A stretch of 7,940 bases of DNA. Source: Phytoactinopolyspora endophytica. GTDB lineage: Bacteria > Actinomycetota > Actinomycetes > Jiangellales > Jiangellaceae. Position numbers and translations under genes: made by a program. Below, piece by piece: positions 1 through 7,413 of this stretch. Below the pieces are notes generated by a model. The model was not told the origin of the DNA, made no database searches, and saw only the letters and a program-made list of their open reading frames with translations. The stretch spans positions 165,513 through 173,452 of the forward strand of contig NZ_ML142855.1 of assembly GCF_004138495.1 (NCBI RefSeq), read 5' to 3'. Within the stretch, counting starts at the first letter, position 1; every line of letters starts with the position of its first letter.

Positions 1-1
1 G

Positions 2-556
2 GGCATCGAGATCGATCGCCCGCAGGTCGAGCAGCCGGCGACGGAAGACGCCGAACAGGAGAGCGCGGAAGACGCCGAACGGTCCGAGGCTGAGCCAGCG
101 GTCGCGGAGCCTGTCGCTGTCGAAGCCTCAGCCGCCGACATCGACACGTCACTGGTGCCGGTCGGCCTCCAGCCCGACGGTGCCATGGAGCTGCCCGATC
201 CGGGGACCGGAGCGTGGTACGACCTCGGGCCGCGGCCCGGCGAGCCGGGCCCGGCGGTACTGATCGGGCACGTGGACTCCGTCGCCGGGCCAGACGTCTT
301 CTTCGGGCTGAGCACGCTCGGCGACGGTGACGTCGTTCACATCGACGATGCGACGGGCGTCCGTCGTGCCTTCGTCGTCACCGGCGTGGAGACCGTCCGA
401 AAGGACGATCTCCCGTACGAGCGGATCTGGGCCGAAGTCGAAGAGCCGGTATTGCGGTTGATCACGTGTGGGGGCTCGTACGAGCGTGACAACGGCGGCT
501 ACCAGGAGAACGTGGTGGTGTACGCGGTCATGCAGGGTGAGACACCGGCTGGATGA
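2..556 (+). CDS. Class F-like sortase (transpeptidase), 5' end missing
   Basis: This is the C-terminal 184 residues of a protein whose start lies before the window. Sortases are membrane-anchored cysteine transpeptidases acting outside the cell; class F members are common in actinobacteria and often lack a neighbouring substrate gene, as here. Visible residues 1-45 are an acidic Ala/Glu/Pro-rich stretch, probably the linker between a membrane anchor and the catalytic domain. The catalytic domain then follows: VGLQPDG, GPAVLIGHVDS with the predicted catalytic His90, and LRLITCGG with the predicted Cys156 (TGT at 467-469). Arg162 in SYERD is the likely third catalytic residue. The ending NVVVYAV matches the last strand of the family. 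Relatives as I recall them usually have YRDN where this protein has YQEN. The gene converges on the mannoside operon and is probably unrelated to it. The family call is good; the substrate is unknown. Confidence 0.88.
   Translation, partial: GIEIDRPQVEQPATEDAEQESAEDAERSEAEPAVAEPVAVEASAADIDTSLVPVGLQPDGAMELPDPGTGAWYDLGPRPGEPGPAVLIGHVDSVAGPDVFFGLSTLGDGDVVHIDDATGVRRAFVVTGVETVRKDDLPYERIWAEVEEPVLRLITCGGSYERDNGGYQENVVVYAVMQGETPAG
42..80 (+). repeat. Short in-frame direct repeat in the sortase linker
   Basis: The 15-mer CGGAAGACGCCGAAC occurs exactly at 42-56 and 66-80, a period of 24 nt or 8 codons. It encodes two tandem octads (TEDAEQES, AEDAERSE), and a more diverged AEPAVAEP follows. It looks like local duplication inside a disordered acidic linker, a place where length change is tolerated. 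It is not a mobile element or a regulatory site. Confidence 0.7.
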
Positions 557-580
557 GCGGACCTCGCACCCGGATCACGG

Positions 581-1579
581 TCAATACTGCCTGGCGACGG
601 CGGTGTAATGCTGGGCGACGACGGTCTGGGCCGGCTTCGCATACACGCAGTAGTCGTCGTTGCCGGCGGCCTCGTCGGGTCCGTACAGGCGGGCCGGCCA
701 GTCCCAGAGCATGAAGCCCTGCATCCAGGGCCGCTCGGCGCACTCGGCGAACATCTCCCGGTAGTACCGCTCCTGTTCGGACCCGGAAGGCGCGCCCGGA
801 AGCGTCCAATCGTTCGGGCGGGAGGCCGAACCGGTGCGGCTGGGGCAGCCGGCCTCCATGAAGAAGAACGGCTTGCCCCAGTGCTCGACGACACGCCCGA
901 TCCGATCCAGGTGCTCGGTCCAGGTCCCGGACGGGTAATAGCCGCTGGAGCTGATGACGTCGACCGCGTCCCACCATGTCAGCCGATCCTCCTGGTACTT
1001 GTCGCAGTTGTACGTGACCAGGCCGTCGTAGACCGTGCGGACATCCGCGACCAGCGCTCGCCAATGCTGCTCCTGCCGGTCGGCCTGCACCATCTCGCAT
1101 CCGACGCACAGCATCTCGCATTCCTCCTCCTGCGCGATCCGCGCGTAGTGGAGGATGAACTCGCGGTACGACTCGAACCATTCGGTCCAGCTGGGCGCGC
1201 CGGGCACATCCTCGCCGAAGAAAGAGATGAACGCACGCCAGGTACCGTCCGCGCAGTTCACCGTCGGCTTCAGGCACACCCGGAGGCCGTGTTCCCGGGC
1301 CCGGTGGATCGCCCAGCGCATCTCCGAGTCGGTGACCGTCGGCTCGTCCCGGAACGGGATCGCTGTCGTGTGAGCGTTGGCCTGCAATGCTGCGAACGCG
1401 ATGGTGACCCAGTTGACACCGCCGACCTCGGCGAGCTCGCGCATCGAATGCTCCGCCTCGGGTGTCGCCCAGGTGCCGCGTACCCCGGTCCACCCCCAGG
1501 TCATTCCGCACACCGGACCGAGCGAGTCTCGGACCGCGCCCGGTTCGCGGGCCTCCTGCTGGCCGGTATCCGCGGTCAT
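581..1579 (-). CDS. GH113-like glycoside hydrolase (probable beta-mannanase or manno-oligosaccharide hydrolase)
   Basis: A protein of 332 residues, about the length of a single TIM-barrel hydrolase. Near the N-terminus it has GMTWGWTGVRGTW (25-37). LCVGCEM puts a Glu at 162, the candidate acid/base (codon 1094-1096). FFFMEAGCPS puts a Glu at 242, the candidate nucleophile (codon 854-856). The two lie at the ends of barrel-like strands 80 residues apart, the same spacing I recall for the catalytic pair of the Alicyclobacillus GH113 mannanase. WWDAVDVISSSGYYP (202-216) and GFMLWDWP (288-295) also fit the family. There is no signal peptide or membrane segment, so it should act in the cytoplasm on imported oligosaccharides. 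It is the last gene of the operon, 28 nt after the beta-mannosidase. The ATG at 1579 was chosen because AAGGAG lies 6 nt upstream; the frame is open further up but only by running into the mannosidase. It has ten cysteines, three of them around the acid/base. A divergent GH5- or GH26-like enzyme is the main alternative. Confidence 0.75.
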   Translation of the reverse strand: MTADTGQQEAREPGAVRDSLGPVCGMTWGWTGVRGTWATPEAEHSMRELAEVGGVNWVTIAFAALQANAHTTAIPFRDEPTVTDSEMRWAIHRAREHGLRVCLKPTVNCADGTWRAFISFFGEDVPGAPSWTEWFESYREFILHYARIAQEEECEMLCVGCEMVQADRQEQHWRALVADVRTVYDGLVTYNCDKYQEDRLTWWDAVDVISSSGYYPSGTWTEHLDRIGRVVEHWGKPFFFMEAGCPSRTGSASRPNDWTLPGAPSGSEQERYYREMFAECAERPWMQGFMLWDWPARLYGPDEAAGNDDYCVYAKPAQTVVAQHYTAVARQY

Positions 1580-1585
1580 GCGGCT

Positions 1586-1591
1586 CTCCTT
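1586..1591 (-). promoter_or_regulatory. Ribosome binding site of the GH113-like gene
   Basis: AAGGAG on the minus strand, 6 nt before the ATG at 1579. It lies in the 28-nt gap after the beta-mannosidase stop and decides the start against in-frame codons further upstream (for example at 1666) that would overlap the mannosidase. Confidence 0.8.
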
Positions 1592-1607
1592 GTGTCCTCC
1601 ATGGTGG

Positions 1608-4151
1608 TCAGGCTTCGCCGACGAGATCATTCGCGCTCCGGAGCACGCGCGGCGCGGCGAAGGCATCCGGATCGACCCCGGCGGGTGCGGTGACCCGGAA
1701 CGTCACCCGCTCACCGGGCAGCATCGTCGCGAGCATGTCGTCGACGCGGGCGTCAGGGTGGACCTTGTCGGCCAGCACAGCGACGTCGCGCACCAGATTC
1801 TCGGCCGTGACATGCATCCGGTACTCGGCGTGGCCGGGCGAGCCGGCGTCGCTCACCTGTTCCACATCAGCCCGCAACCGCGGTGCCGCAAGGTAAGACT
1901 CGCGGTACTCGGCGAAGAACCACAGGGCACGCTCGTCGCCGAATGTCGCGACGATGACCTCACCGGCGCTGTCCTGCGGTGTGGCCACATCGATGGGGAC
2001 CGGCACCGTCGACGTGACCCGGGCGCCGACGTCGACGGAGACCTTCGCGGCGGCCAGCTCGGTTCCGTCGTAGGAGAGCCGCCGCACGGTGACGTCGCCC
2101 GACCACGCCTCCGGGCTGTCGTTGACGGCGACCACCGCGAGCTCGTGATCGCGGGGCTGAATCGTCAGCAGCCGGTCGGCGTATGCGTGCGCCATCGCAT
2201 AGAGCAGCGGCTTGGGCCGTCCGTCGCCGTCCACTGCCGCCCAGGAGGTGACGGGCCAGCAGTCGTTCAGCTGCCACACGACGCTTCCTGTGCAGCGCGG
2301 ACTCCATGAGCGCAGATGCTCGATGCCGAGCTGGACCGCTGCGGCCTGGTTCAGCGACATCGCCCAGTGCCAGTCCTCCATGTCATTGGGCAGCGGCAGG
2401 TGCGGGACCAGACCTTTGGTGAGCTTGTCGTTGCCGTTGAAGGCCTTCTGGTGAATGATCATGCCTGGCGACTCCGGCGTCAGCGGATCGTCCGAGATGG
2501 CTCGACCCAGCGTCGCCCACGTGGGCGGTCCTTGCCAGCCGAACTCCGCGACGAACCTCGGACGATATGTCCTGTAGTCCAGATAATCGCGCTGGTTCCA
2601 CATGTCCCACAGGTGTGACGAGCCGTGGTCGGCCTCATTGGGATAGATATCCGATGTGCCTGACCATGGGCTGGCCGGCGTGTACGCCCGGTGTGGGTCG
2701 AGTTCGGCGGCCAGCTCCGGCAGGAGCTCCGTGTAGTAGCCCAGACCCCACGTCCGGCCCTGCAGCTGCGCCTCCCAGTTCCAATCGTGGAACAGCCAGA
2801 TGTTCTCGTTATTGCCGCACCACAGCATCAGGCTGGGGTGGGGGAGCAGCCGGACGATATTGTCGCGGGCCTCGGCCTCGATCTCGCCACGGAGCGGCTC
2901 CTCTTCGGCGTAAGCCGCGCAGGCGAAGAGAAAGTCCTGCCAGGTCATGATGCCGCGTTCGTCGCACAGTTCATAGAACTCGTCGGACTCGAAGATGCCG
3001 CCGCCCCAGACCCGGAGCAGGTTGATGTTGGCCTGCTCTGCCTGCGCGATTCGCTGCGCATAGCGATCGCGGCCGACACGATGGACGAACACGTCGTCCG
3101 GGATCCAGTTCGCGCCCCGCACGAACACCGGCTGGTCGTTGACGACGATGACGAACGACGTGCCGTGCTCATCGGGTGTCATGTCCAGCCGGACGGTGCG
3201 GAACCCGACGCGGCCATGCCACGCGTCCGTCACAATGCCATCGCTGTCCACCCGCACGGTGACCGGATACAGCGGCTGCTCGCCATACCCGCGCGGCCAC
3301 CAGCGACGCACCTGGGGCACCTCGAGTTCGACGACGGCGGACGTCTGGCCGGGAGCGACGGCCGTGCGTGCGGTGTGTTCGCCGACCGAGACGACGATGT
3401 CGCGCTCCGCGGACTGGCCGGCCGGCTCTGGCGCATTGGTGGCGCCTGGCCGTTGCATGCTGATGGTTGTGTCCGGCTCTTCGATGTCGACGTGGACCGT
3501 GACACGGCCCGTCGTTCCATCGACCGTGGTGAGCGGACGGACGGCCGCCAGCCGTGCCGTCGACCAGGCGTGCAGCGTGACAGGACGCCAGATCCCGGCC
3601 GTCGCCAGATCCGGACCCCAATCCCAGCCGAAGTTGCAGGCCATCTTCCGGATCGCGTTGTACGGGTGGTGGTTGACGTGCGGCCGGTAGCCGAGCTCCA
3701 GGCTTTGCTGGTCGGCGTGGCGGATCGGCGACGCGAACGACACCACGAGCTCGTTCTCGCCCTCGAGCAGCACGTCGTGGACGGGGAGCCGGTAGGTACG
3801 GTGCTGGTTCGCCGCGCGGATGATCTCACGGCCGTTCAGGGTCACCGTGGCCACCGTGTCCAGGCCTTCGAAGACCAGGTCATGACGGTCGTGTCCGTCG
3901 TGGGACCAGTGGAAGGTGGTGCGGTACTCCCAGTCGCAGCGGCCGACCCAGGCCACCAGTCGTTCGTTGTCGTCCAGGTAGGGATCCGGGATCAGGCCGC
4001 CCGCGAGCAGGTCGGTGTGGACGCTCCCGGGCACGGTCGCCGGAATGTCCTGCACGTGCATGCCCGGAGGGACGGGACCGGAGGCTGCTCGCAGCGTCCA
4101 CCCGTCGTGGAGCGGGCGTCGGGTCGCGGTGGCATCAGCATGGTGGGTCAC
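1608..4151 (-). CDS. GH2 beta-mannosidase (EC 3.2.1.25), cytoplasmic
   Basis: An 847-residue exo-glycosidase expected to remove terminal beta-1,4-linked mannose from the non-reducing ends of manno-oligosaccharides. The GH2 order is visible. A sugar-binding beta-sandwich starts at RPLHDGWTLR (12-21) and includes the mannosidase-type FGWDWGPDLATAGIWRP (174-190). Immunoglobulin-like domains follow. The TIM barrel starts near PVFVRGANWIPDD (341-353) and has LLRVWGGGIFE. LMLWCGNNEN carries the acid/base Glu449 (codon 2805-2807) and RFVAEFGWQGPPTW the nucleophile Glu536 (codon 2544-2546). The length is normal for the family. No signal peptide is seen. The start is a GTG overlapping the permease stop by 4 nt (GTGA), with GGGAG 7 nt upstream, so translation is probably coupled. 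Residues about 224-250 form a Pro/Ala-rich, probably disordered insertion. The WDWGP and NNEN motifs favour mannosidase over the galactosidase and glucuronidase branches of GH2. Confidence 0.93.
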   Translation of the reverse strand: MTHHADATATRRPLHDGWTLRAASGPVPPGMHVQDIPATVPGSVHTDLLAGGLIPDPYLDDNERLVAWVGRCDWEYRTTFHWSHDGHDRHDLVFEGLDTVATVTLNGREIIRAANQHRTYRLPVHDVLLEGENELVVSFASPIRHADQQSLELGYRPHVNHHPYNAIRKMACNFGWDWGPDLATAGIWRPVTLHAWSTARLAAVRPLTTVDGTTGRVTVHVDIEEPDTTISMQRPGATNAPEPAGQSAERDIVVSVGEHTARTAVAPGQTSAVVELEVPQVRRWWPRGYGEQPLYPVTVRVDSDGIVTDAWHGRVGFRTVRLDMTPDEHGTSFVIVVNDQPVFVRGANWIPDDVFVHRVGRDRYAQRIAQAEQANINLLRVWGGGIFESDEFYELCDERGIMTWQDFLFACAAYAEEEPLRGEIEAEARDNIVRLLPHPSLMLWCGNNENIWLFHDWNWEAQLQGRTWGLGYYTELLPELAAELDPHRAYTPASPWSGTSDIYPNEADHGSSHLWDMWNQRDYLDYRTYRPRFVAEFGWQGPPTWATLGRAISDDPLTPESPGMIIHQKAFNGNDKLTKGLVPHLPLPNDMEDWHWAMSLNQAAAVQLGIEHLRSWSPRCTGSVVWQLNDCWPVTSWAAVDGDGRPKPLLYAMAHAYADRLLTIQPRDHELAVVAVNDSPEAWSGDVTVRRLSYDGTELAAAKVSVDVGARVTSTVPVPIDVATPQDSAGEVIVATFGDERALWFFAEYRESYLAAPRLRADVEQVSDAGSPGHAEYRMHVTAENLVRDVAVLADKVHPDARVDDMLATMLPGERVTFRVTAPAGVDPDAFAAPRVLRSANDLVGEA

Positions 4152-5020
4152 TTAGTGGCTCCCGAGGTGAATCCGTTGTAGATGTAGCGCTGCAAGAAAA
4201 TGAAGATGACGAGCGTCGGGACGATGACGACGATGGCACCGGCGGCGATGACCTCCCACTGCGCCCCGAAGGGCCCTTTGAATCGGAACAGCGACGTCGA
4301 GATCACCCCGAGTTCGCTGGACGGCATATAGAGAAACGGTATGTAGAACTCGTTGTAGACCGCGATCCCTTTGATGATGACGACGGTGGCGATGGCGGGC
4401 TTCAGCAGCGGCAGGATGATCCGTCGGTAAATGGTCAGCCGGTTCGCGCCGTCGATCATCGCCGCCTCGTCGAGCGATCTCGGGATCGACTTCATGAACT
4501 GCAGAAAGATGTAGATCGCGACGATGTCCGTCCCCATGAACAGCGCGATCGCGGCCCAGCGGGTGTTGAACAGTCCGAGCGCGTCGATGATCTGAAAGGT
4601 CGCCACCTGGGTGGTGACCCCCGGGACGAGCGTCGCCAGCAGGAACCCGACCAGGATCAGCTTGCGGCCCCGGAAGTCGAACCGGTCGATCGCGTACGCG
4701 GCCATCGTGCCGATCAGGATCGCCCCGGTCACGGAGACCACCAGGATGATCGTCGTGTTGACGAAGCCCTGGATCATGTTGCCGCGGGTGAACGCGGTGA
4801 CGAAGTTGTCGACGTTGAACCAGTTGCCAGGCGGGTCGAGTGGCCCGGTGGTGGCGAACTCCCGGGTGTCCTTGAGCGCCGCCATGAAGACCGTGATCAG
4901 CGGCAGGATCGCGACGGCGCAGGCCAGCACGAGCGAGAGGTACTTCAGCGTACGGGCGATGTGGGTGCTCGAGCTGCCCGTCCGCGCCCTCTCGCGCACG
5001 GTCGCGGTTGTCGATGTCAT
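4148..5020 (-). CDS. CUT1 sugar ABC transporter permease, MalG type
   Basis: A 290-residue inner-membrane subunit forming half of the translocation channel. Six hydrophobic segments are seen, the clearest at about 27-48, 88-110, 121-137, 155-175 and 257-276, with a shorter one near 207-222. The cytoplasmic EAA loop that docks the ATPase is present: DEAAMIDGAN through RRIILP (184-204). An N-terminal EFATTGPLDPPGNW region and a C-terminal RYIYNGFTSGATK, the usual ending of MalG-type permeases, support the call. The ATG at 5020 was chosen because it overlaps the stop of the preceding permease in an ATGA and has AAGGTGG 7 nt upstream. The same frame stays open to 5452, but that extension is an Arg/Asp-rich out-of-frame reading of the other permease. 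The substrate, probably beta-manno-oligosaccharides, is inferred from the enzymes downstream. Confidence 0.95.
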   Translation of the reverse strand: MTSTTATVRERARTGSSSTHIARTLKYLSLVLACAVAILPLITVFMAALKDTREFATTGPLDPPGNWFNVDNFVTAFTRGNMIQGFVNTTIILVVSVTGAILIGTMAAYAIDRFDFRGRKLILVGFLLATLVPGVTTQVATFQIIDALGLFNTRWAAIALFMGTDIVAIYIFLQFMKSIPRSLDEAAMIDGANRLTIYRRIILPLLKPAIATVVIIKGIAVYNEFYIPFLYMPSSELGVISTSLFRFKGPFGAQWEVIAAGAIVVIVPTLVIFIFLQRYIYNGFTSGATK

Positions 5021-6024
5021 ACCAGGTCCACCTTGTCGTCGGCGAACAGCTTGCGCTGGATCCAGGTGAAGACGAGCACGATGATCAGCAGCACGACGGC
5101 CATCGCGGAGGCGAGCCCGACCTTGGAGAACTTGAACGCCGTGTTCACTGTCTGGATCACGAACGTCTCGCTGCCGTTCGCGCCGCCGGTCATGATGTAG
5201 GGGATCTCGAAGACGGACAGCGCTCCGGAGATGGCCAGGATGAACGACAGCCCGAGGATCTGCCGGATCCCGGGCAAGATGATGTAGCGGAATTTGTCCC
5301 AGGAGTTGGCGCCGTCGATATCGGCCGCTTCGTACAGTTCGCTCGGGATCGATTGGATGGCGCCGAGGAAGAGGACGAAGTTCAACCCCATGAATCGCCA
5401 GACGGATGTGGCCGCCAGCGAGTAGTTGACCATCGACGGATCGCCGAGCCACTGTGGCGGTTCCTGCACACCGACCAGCGCCAGCACGGCGTCCAACGTC
5501 CCGCCGGGCCGGAAGAAGTACAGGAACACCAGCCCGATGGCCACGCCGTTGAGCAGGTAGGGGAAGAAGATGACGCCCTTGAAGAAGTTCCGGAACCGGG
5601 TCTTGAAGCTCAGCACCGTGGCGAAATACAGCGCCAGCGCCATCTGTACGAACGAGCCGCCGACGTAGTACAGGCTGACGAAGAAGACCTCGAAGAGCTC
5701 GGGCCGGGTGAAGATCTGGACATAGTTGTCCAGGCCCACGAACTCCTTGACCGGGTCGCGCCCGTCCCAGGAGGTCACGCTGTACCAGACCATGTTCCCC
5801 ACCGGAATGTAGGTGAACACGATCAGGAAGCCGAGCGGGATGAGCAGGAACAGCCAGGGCGTGGTCCGCCGACCCTGGGTGGTGTCTCGGCCGGGGGAGG
5901 CACCTGCGGATCCGGAGCCGCGGGCCGGAGCCTGATCGCCCCCGCCCGCCGTAACCAGGACCTGCCGGTCGTCGCCGGCGCCCGAGCCGTCGTCGTTCGG
6001 GCGCCCAGTCGTATTGACCGCCAT
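5017..6024 (-). CDS. CUT1 sugar ABC transporter permease, MalF type
   Basis: A 335-residue inner-membrane partner of the MalG-type subunit encoded next in the operon. The first 55 residues are a Gly/Ser/Asp-rich cytoplasmic tail, probably disordered. The first membrane segment follows (about 56-80, PWLFLLIPLGFLIVFTYIPV), then five more: about 114-140, 150-172, 204-224, 255-280 and 303-322. The EAA loop reads YEAADIDGANSWDKFRYIILP (231-251, key residues EAA, DGA and the final LP). The ATG at 6024 lies 20 nt after the binding-protein stop and has GAAAGG 8 nt upstream. It overlaps the following permease by 4 nt. Both permeases need an ATPase that is not encoded in this window. Confidence 0.95.
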   Translation of the reverse strand: MAVNTTGRPNDDGSGAGDDRQVLVTAGGGDQAPARGSGSAGASPGRDTTQGRRTTPWLFLLIPLGFLIVFTYIPVGNMVWYSVTSWDGRDPVKEFVGLDNYVQIFTRPELFEVFFVSLYYVGGSFVQMALALYFATVLSFKTRFRNFFKGVIFFPYLLNGVAIGLVFLYFFRPGGTLDAVLALVGVQEPPQWLGDPSMVNYSLAATSVWRFMGLNFVLFLGAIQSIPSELYEAADIDGANSWDKFRYIILPGIRQILGLSFILAISGALSVFEIPYIMTGGANGSETFVIQTVNTAFKFSKVGLASAMAVVLLIIVLVFTWIQRKLFADDKVDLV

Positions 6025-6044
6025 GGATACAGCCTTTCGCCGGG

Positions 6045-7352
6045 TCAGCCGGCCACCTGGGCGCGGGCGTCCGACCAGCGTTGGTTCAGCTCCTCGAAGT
6101 AGGACTCCTTGTCGCCGTCAGCGGCGCCACGGGCGATATCAATCAGCTTCTGGTTGTAGAGCCAGCCGTCGAGGTCGATCTCGGCGGTGTTGTGGATGTC
6201 GGAGTACAGGCTCTCCTCGCCCTCGGGACGCGGTGCCAATTCGAAGAACTCGACGTCCAGCGGCTCGAAGTCGCTGAGCGTGTCCGGCAGCTCACCGTCG
6301 ACCTGGACGGACAAACCGCCCTCGTCGGTGGCGTACCCGGACTCCTCGGTGTACCAGTCGATCCATGCCCGGGCGGCCTCCTTGTGCTCGGAGTGCTTGT
6401 TGATGCCCATCTTGTAGTCGCCACCGATGCGGACGCGGAACGTGCCGTCAGTCTGCGCCGGGAATGGCCAGTAGCCGATGTCGTCGCGAGAGGCGCCGAC
6501 GTTCTCCGCGGCGTCCTGCATCTGGGTGACCGCCCATGAGCCGAGCATCATCGTCGCGATGTCGCCGGTGCCGAGGAGGTTCTTCGACTCTTCCCAGTTG
6601 GTGGTGGTGGGGTCGTCCTCGGCCAGGCCCTCGGCGACGATGTCGTACACGAACGAGTCGACCAGGTGGATGTCCTCGCCCTCGGTCCATGGCTCGTCGG
6701 AGTGAGCCATTTCGTTCTCGACCTCTGGCCCGGTAAGGACGCCCATGTTGCTCCGTATCTGGCCCAACGGCCAGCCGTCGCCGTAGTTCGTGTAGTAAGG
6801 GATGGCGTCGGTGTTCTGCTCGATGGCTCTCAGAGCCTCGATGAACTCGTCCGGAGTGGTCGGCGGCTCGGTGATGCCCGCCTCCTCCCAGACCCGCTTG
6901 TTGAACACGTACCCGTTGGCGTTGCCCGTGATGGAGATGCCGTAGACGTCGCCCTGGTAGGCCTGCTCCTCGACGAAGCGATACTTCTCCCCGAGCTCTT
7001 CGACCGTGCCGAGTGGCTCGAAGTACTCCGGCAGCTCATCCCGGGTCACGGCGGCCGGGATCATCAGGACATCGCCGTACTCCTCGGTGTTGAGCCGGAT
7101 GGAGACGTCGCCCTCATATTCGGTGATCGCCTCGAAGGAGATGTCGACGTCGGGATATGTCTCCTGGAACCGGGTCTTGTAGTCCTCCAGGACGGTGTCG
7201 ACGATGTCGGTGCGATGTGTCAGCACCGTGAGATCGCCGGATACTGTGCCGTCGCCGCTGCTCGTGTCGCTGTCGTCCGACGAGTCGTCACCGCCGCACG
7301 CGGCGAGGAACAGGGCCAGCGCGGCAATGCCCACGATGTGCTTCTTTGCCAT
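6045..7352 (-). CDS. Sugar ABC transporter substrate-binding lipoprotein (CUT1, family 1)
   Basis: A 435-residue lipoprotein that captures the sugar outside the membrane and delivers it to the two permeases encoded downstream. It has a short lipoprotein signal: KK at 3-4, a hydrophobic stretch at 6-16, and the lipobox LAAC with the lipidated Cys19. A low-complexity Gly/Asp/Ser linker (20-38) leads to the mature fold starting at LTVLTHR. Family 1 features include FNKRVWEEAGITEPPTTPDEFIEA spread over two segments (key residues W, AGI, PPTT), GDIATMMLGSWAV, and EAARAWIDWYT near the C-terminus. The ATG at 7352 is preferred over the GTG just before it because AGGAG sits 6 nt from the ATG but only 3 nt from the GTG. 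It is the first gene of the operon, behind an untranslated leader of roughly 110 nt. Specificity cannot be read from the sequence; manno-oligosaccharide is inferred from the GH2 and GH113 genes. Confidence 0.93.
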   Translation of the reverse strand: MAKKHIVGIAALALFLAACGGDDSSDDSDTSSGDGTVSGDLTVLTHRTDIVDTVLEDYKTRFQETYPDVDISFEAITEYEGDVSIRLNTEEYGDVLMIPAAVTRDELPEYFEPLGTVEELGEKYRFVEEQAYQGDVYGISITGNANGYVFNKRVWEEAGITEPPTTPDEFIEALRAIEQNTDAIPYYTNYGDGWPLGQIRSNMGVLTGPEVENEMAHSDEPWTEGEDIHLVDSFVYDIVAEGLAEDDPTTTNWEESKNLLGTGDIATMMLGSWAVTQMQDAAENVGASRDDIGYWPFPAQTDGTFRVRIGGDYKMGINKHSEHKEAARAWIDWYTEESGYATDEGGLSVQVDGELPDTLSDFEPLDVEFFELAPRPEGEESLYSDIHNTAEIDLDGWLYNQKLIDIARGAADGDKESYFEELNQRWSDARAQVAG

Positions 7353-7358
7353 CACGGT

Positions 7359-7363
7359 CTCCT
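7359..7363 (-). promoter_or_regulatory. Ribosome binding site of the binding-protein gene
   Basis: AGGAG on the minus strand. Its spacing of 6 nt to the ATG at 7352, against 3 nt to the GTG at 7355, selects the ATG as the start codon. Confidence 0.8.
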
Positions 7364-7413
7364 ACCGATGTGTGTGGAGTGGCTTGAGGCTCGGTGGTCA
7401 GAGGGTCTGATCG

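Noticed and set aside
1097..1120. CX3CX2C (Cys154, Cys158, Cys161) as a radical SAM iron-sulfur motif
   Set aside because: The spacing matches, but the motif sits mid-protein at the catalytic Glu of a glycoside hydrolase barrel, and no other radical SAM features are present.
528..1511. A 327-codon open frame on the same strand as the GH113-like gene, with an internal GGAGGAGGA just before an ATG near 1120
   Set aside because: It is Arg/Gly-rich, shows no family features and lies inside a clear glycoside hydrolase in another frame. Long shadow frames are expected in high-GC DNA, and the GGAGGAGGA comes from Glu codons.
1580..1666. Extension of the GH113-like protein to an upstream ATG at 1666
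   Set aside because: It would overlap the mannosidase by about 60 nt and add a basic tail unlike the family, whereas AAGGAG is correctly spaced for the ATG at 1579.
608..1693. A 361-codon plus-strand open frame opposite the GH113-like gene
   Set aside because: It is an antisense shadow with no domain features; the minus strand carries the conserved hydrolase motifs.
2691..4181. A 496-codon plus-strand open frame opposite the beta-mannosidase
   Set aside because: It is an antisense shadow: Arg/Asp/Val-rich composition, no recognisable domain, and fully covered by a gene with intact catalytic motifs.
5021..5452. Extension of the MalG-type permease to 5452
   Set aside because: The extra 144 residues are an out-of-frame reading of the MalF-type gene. 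The ATGA overlap and the AAGGTGG site define the start at 5020.
5008..6102. A 364-codon plus-strand open frame opposite the permeases
   Set aside because: It is a Gln/Glu/Asp-rich antisense reading of membrane-protein codons, with no promoter, ribosome binding site or family motif.
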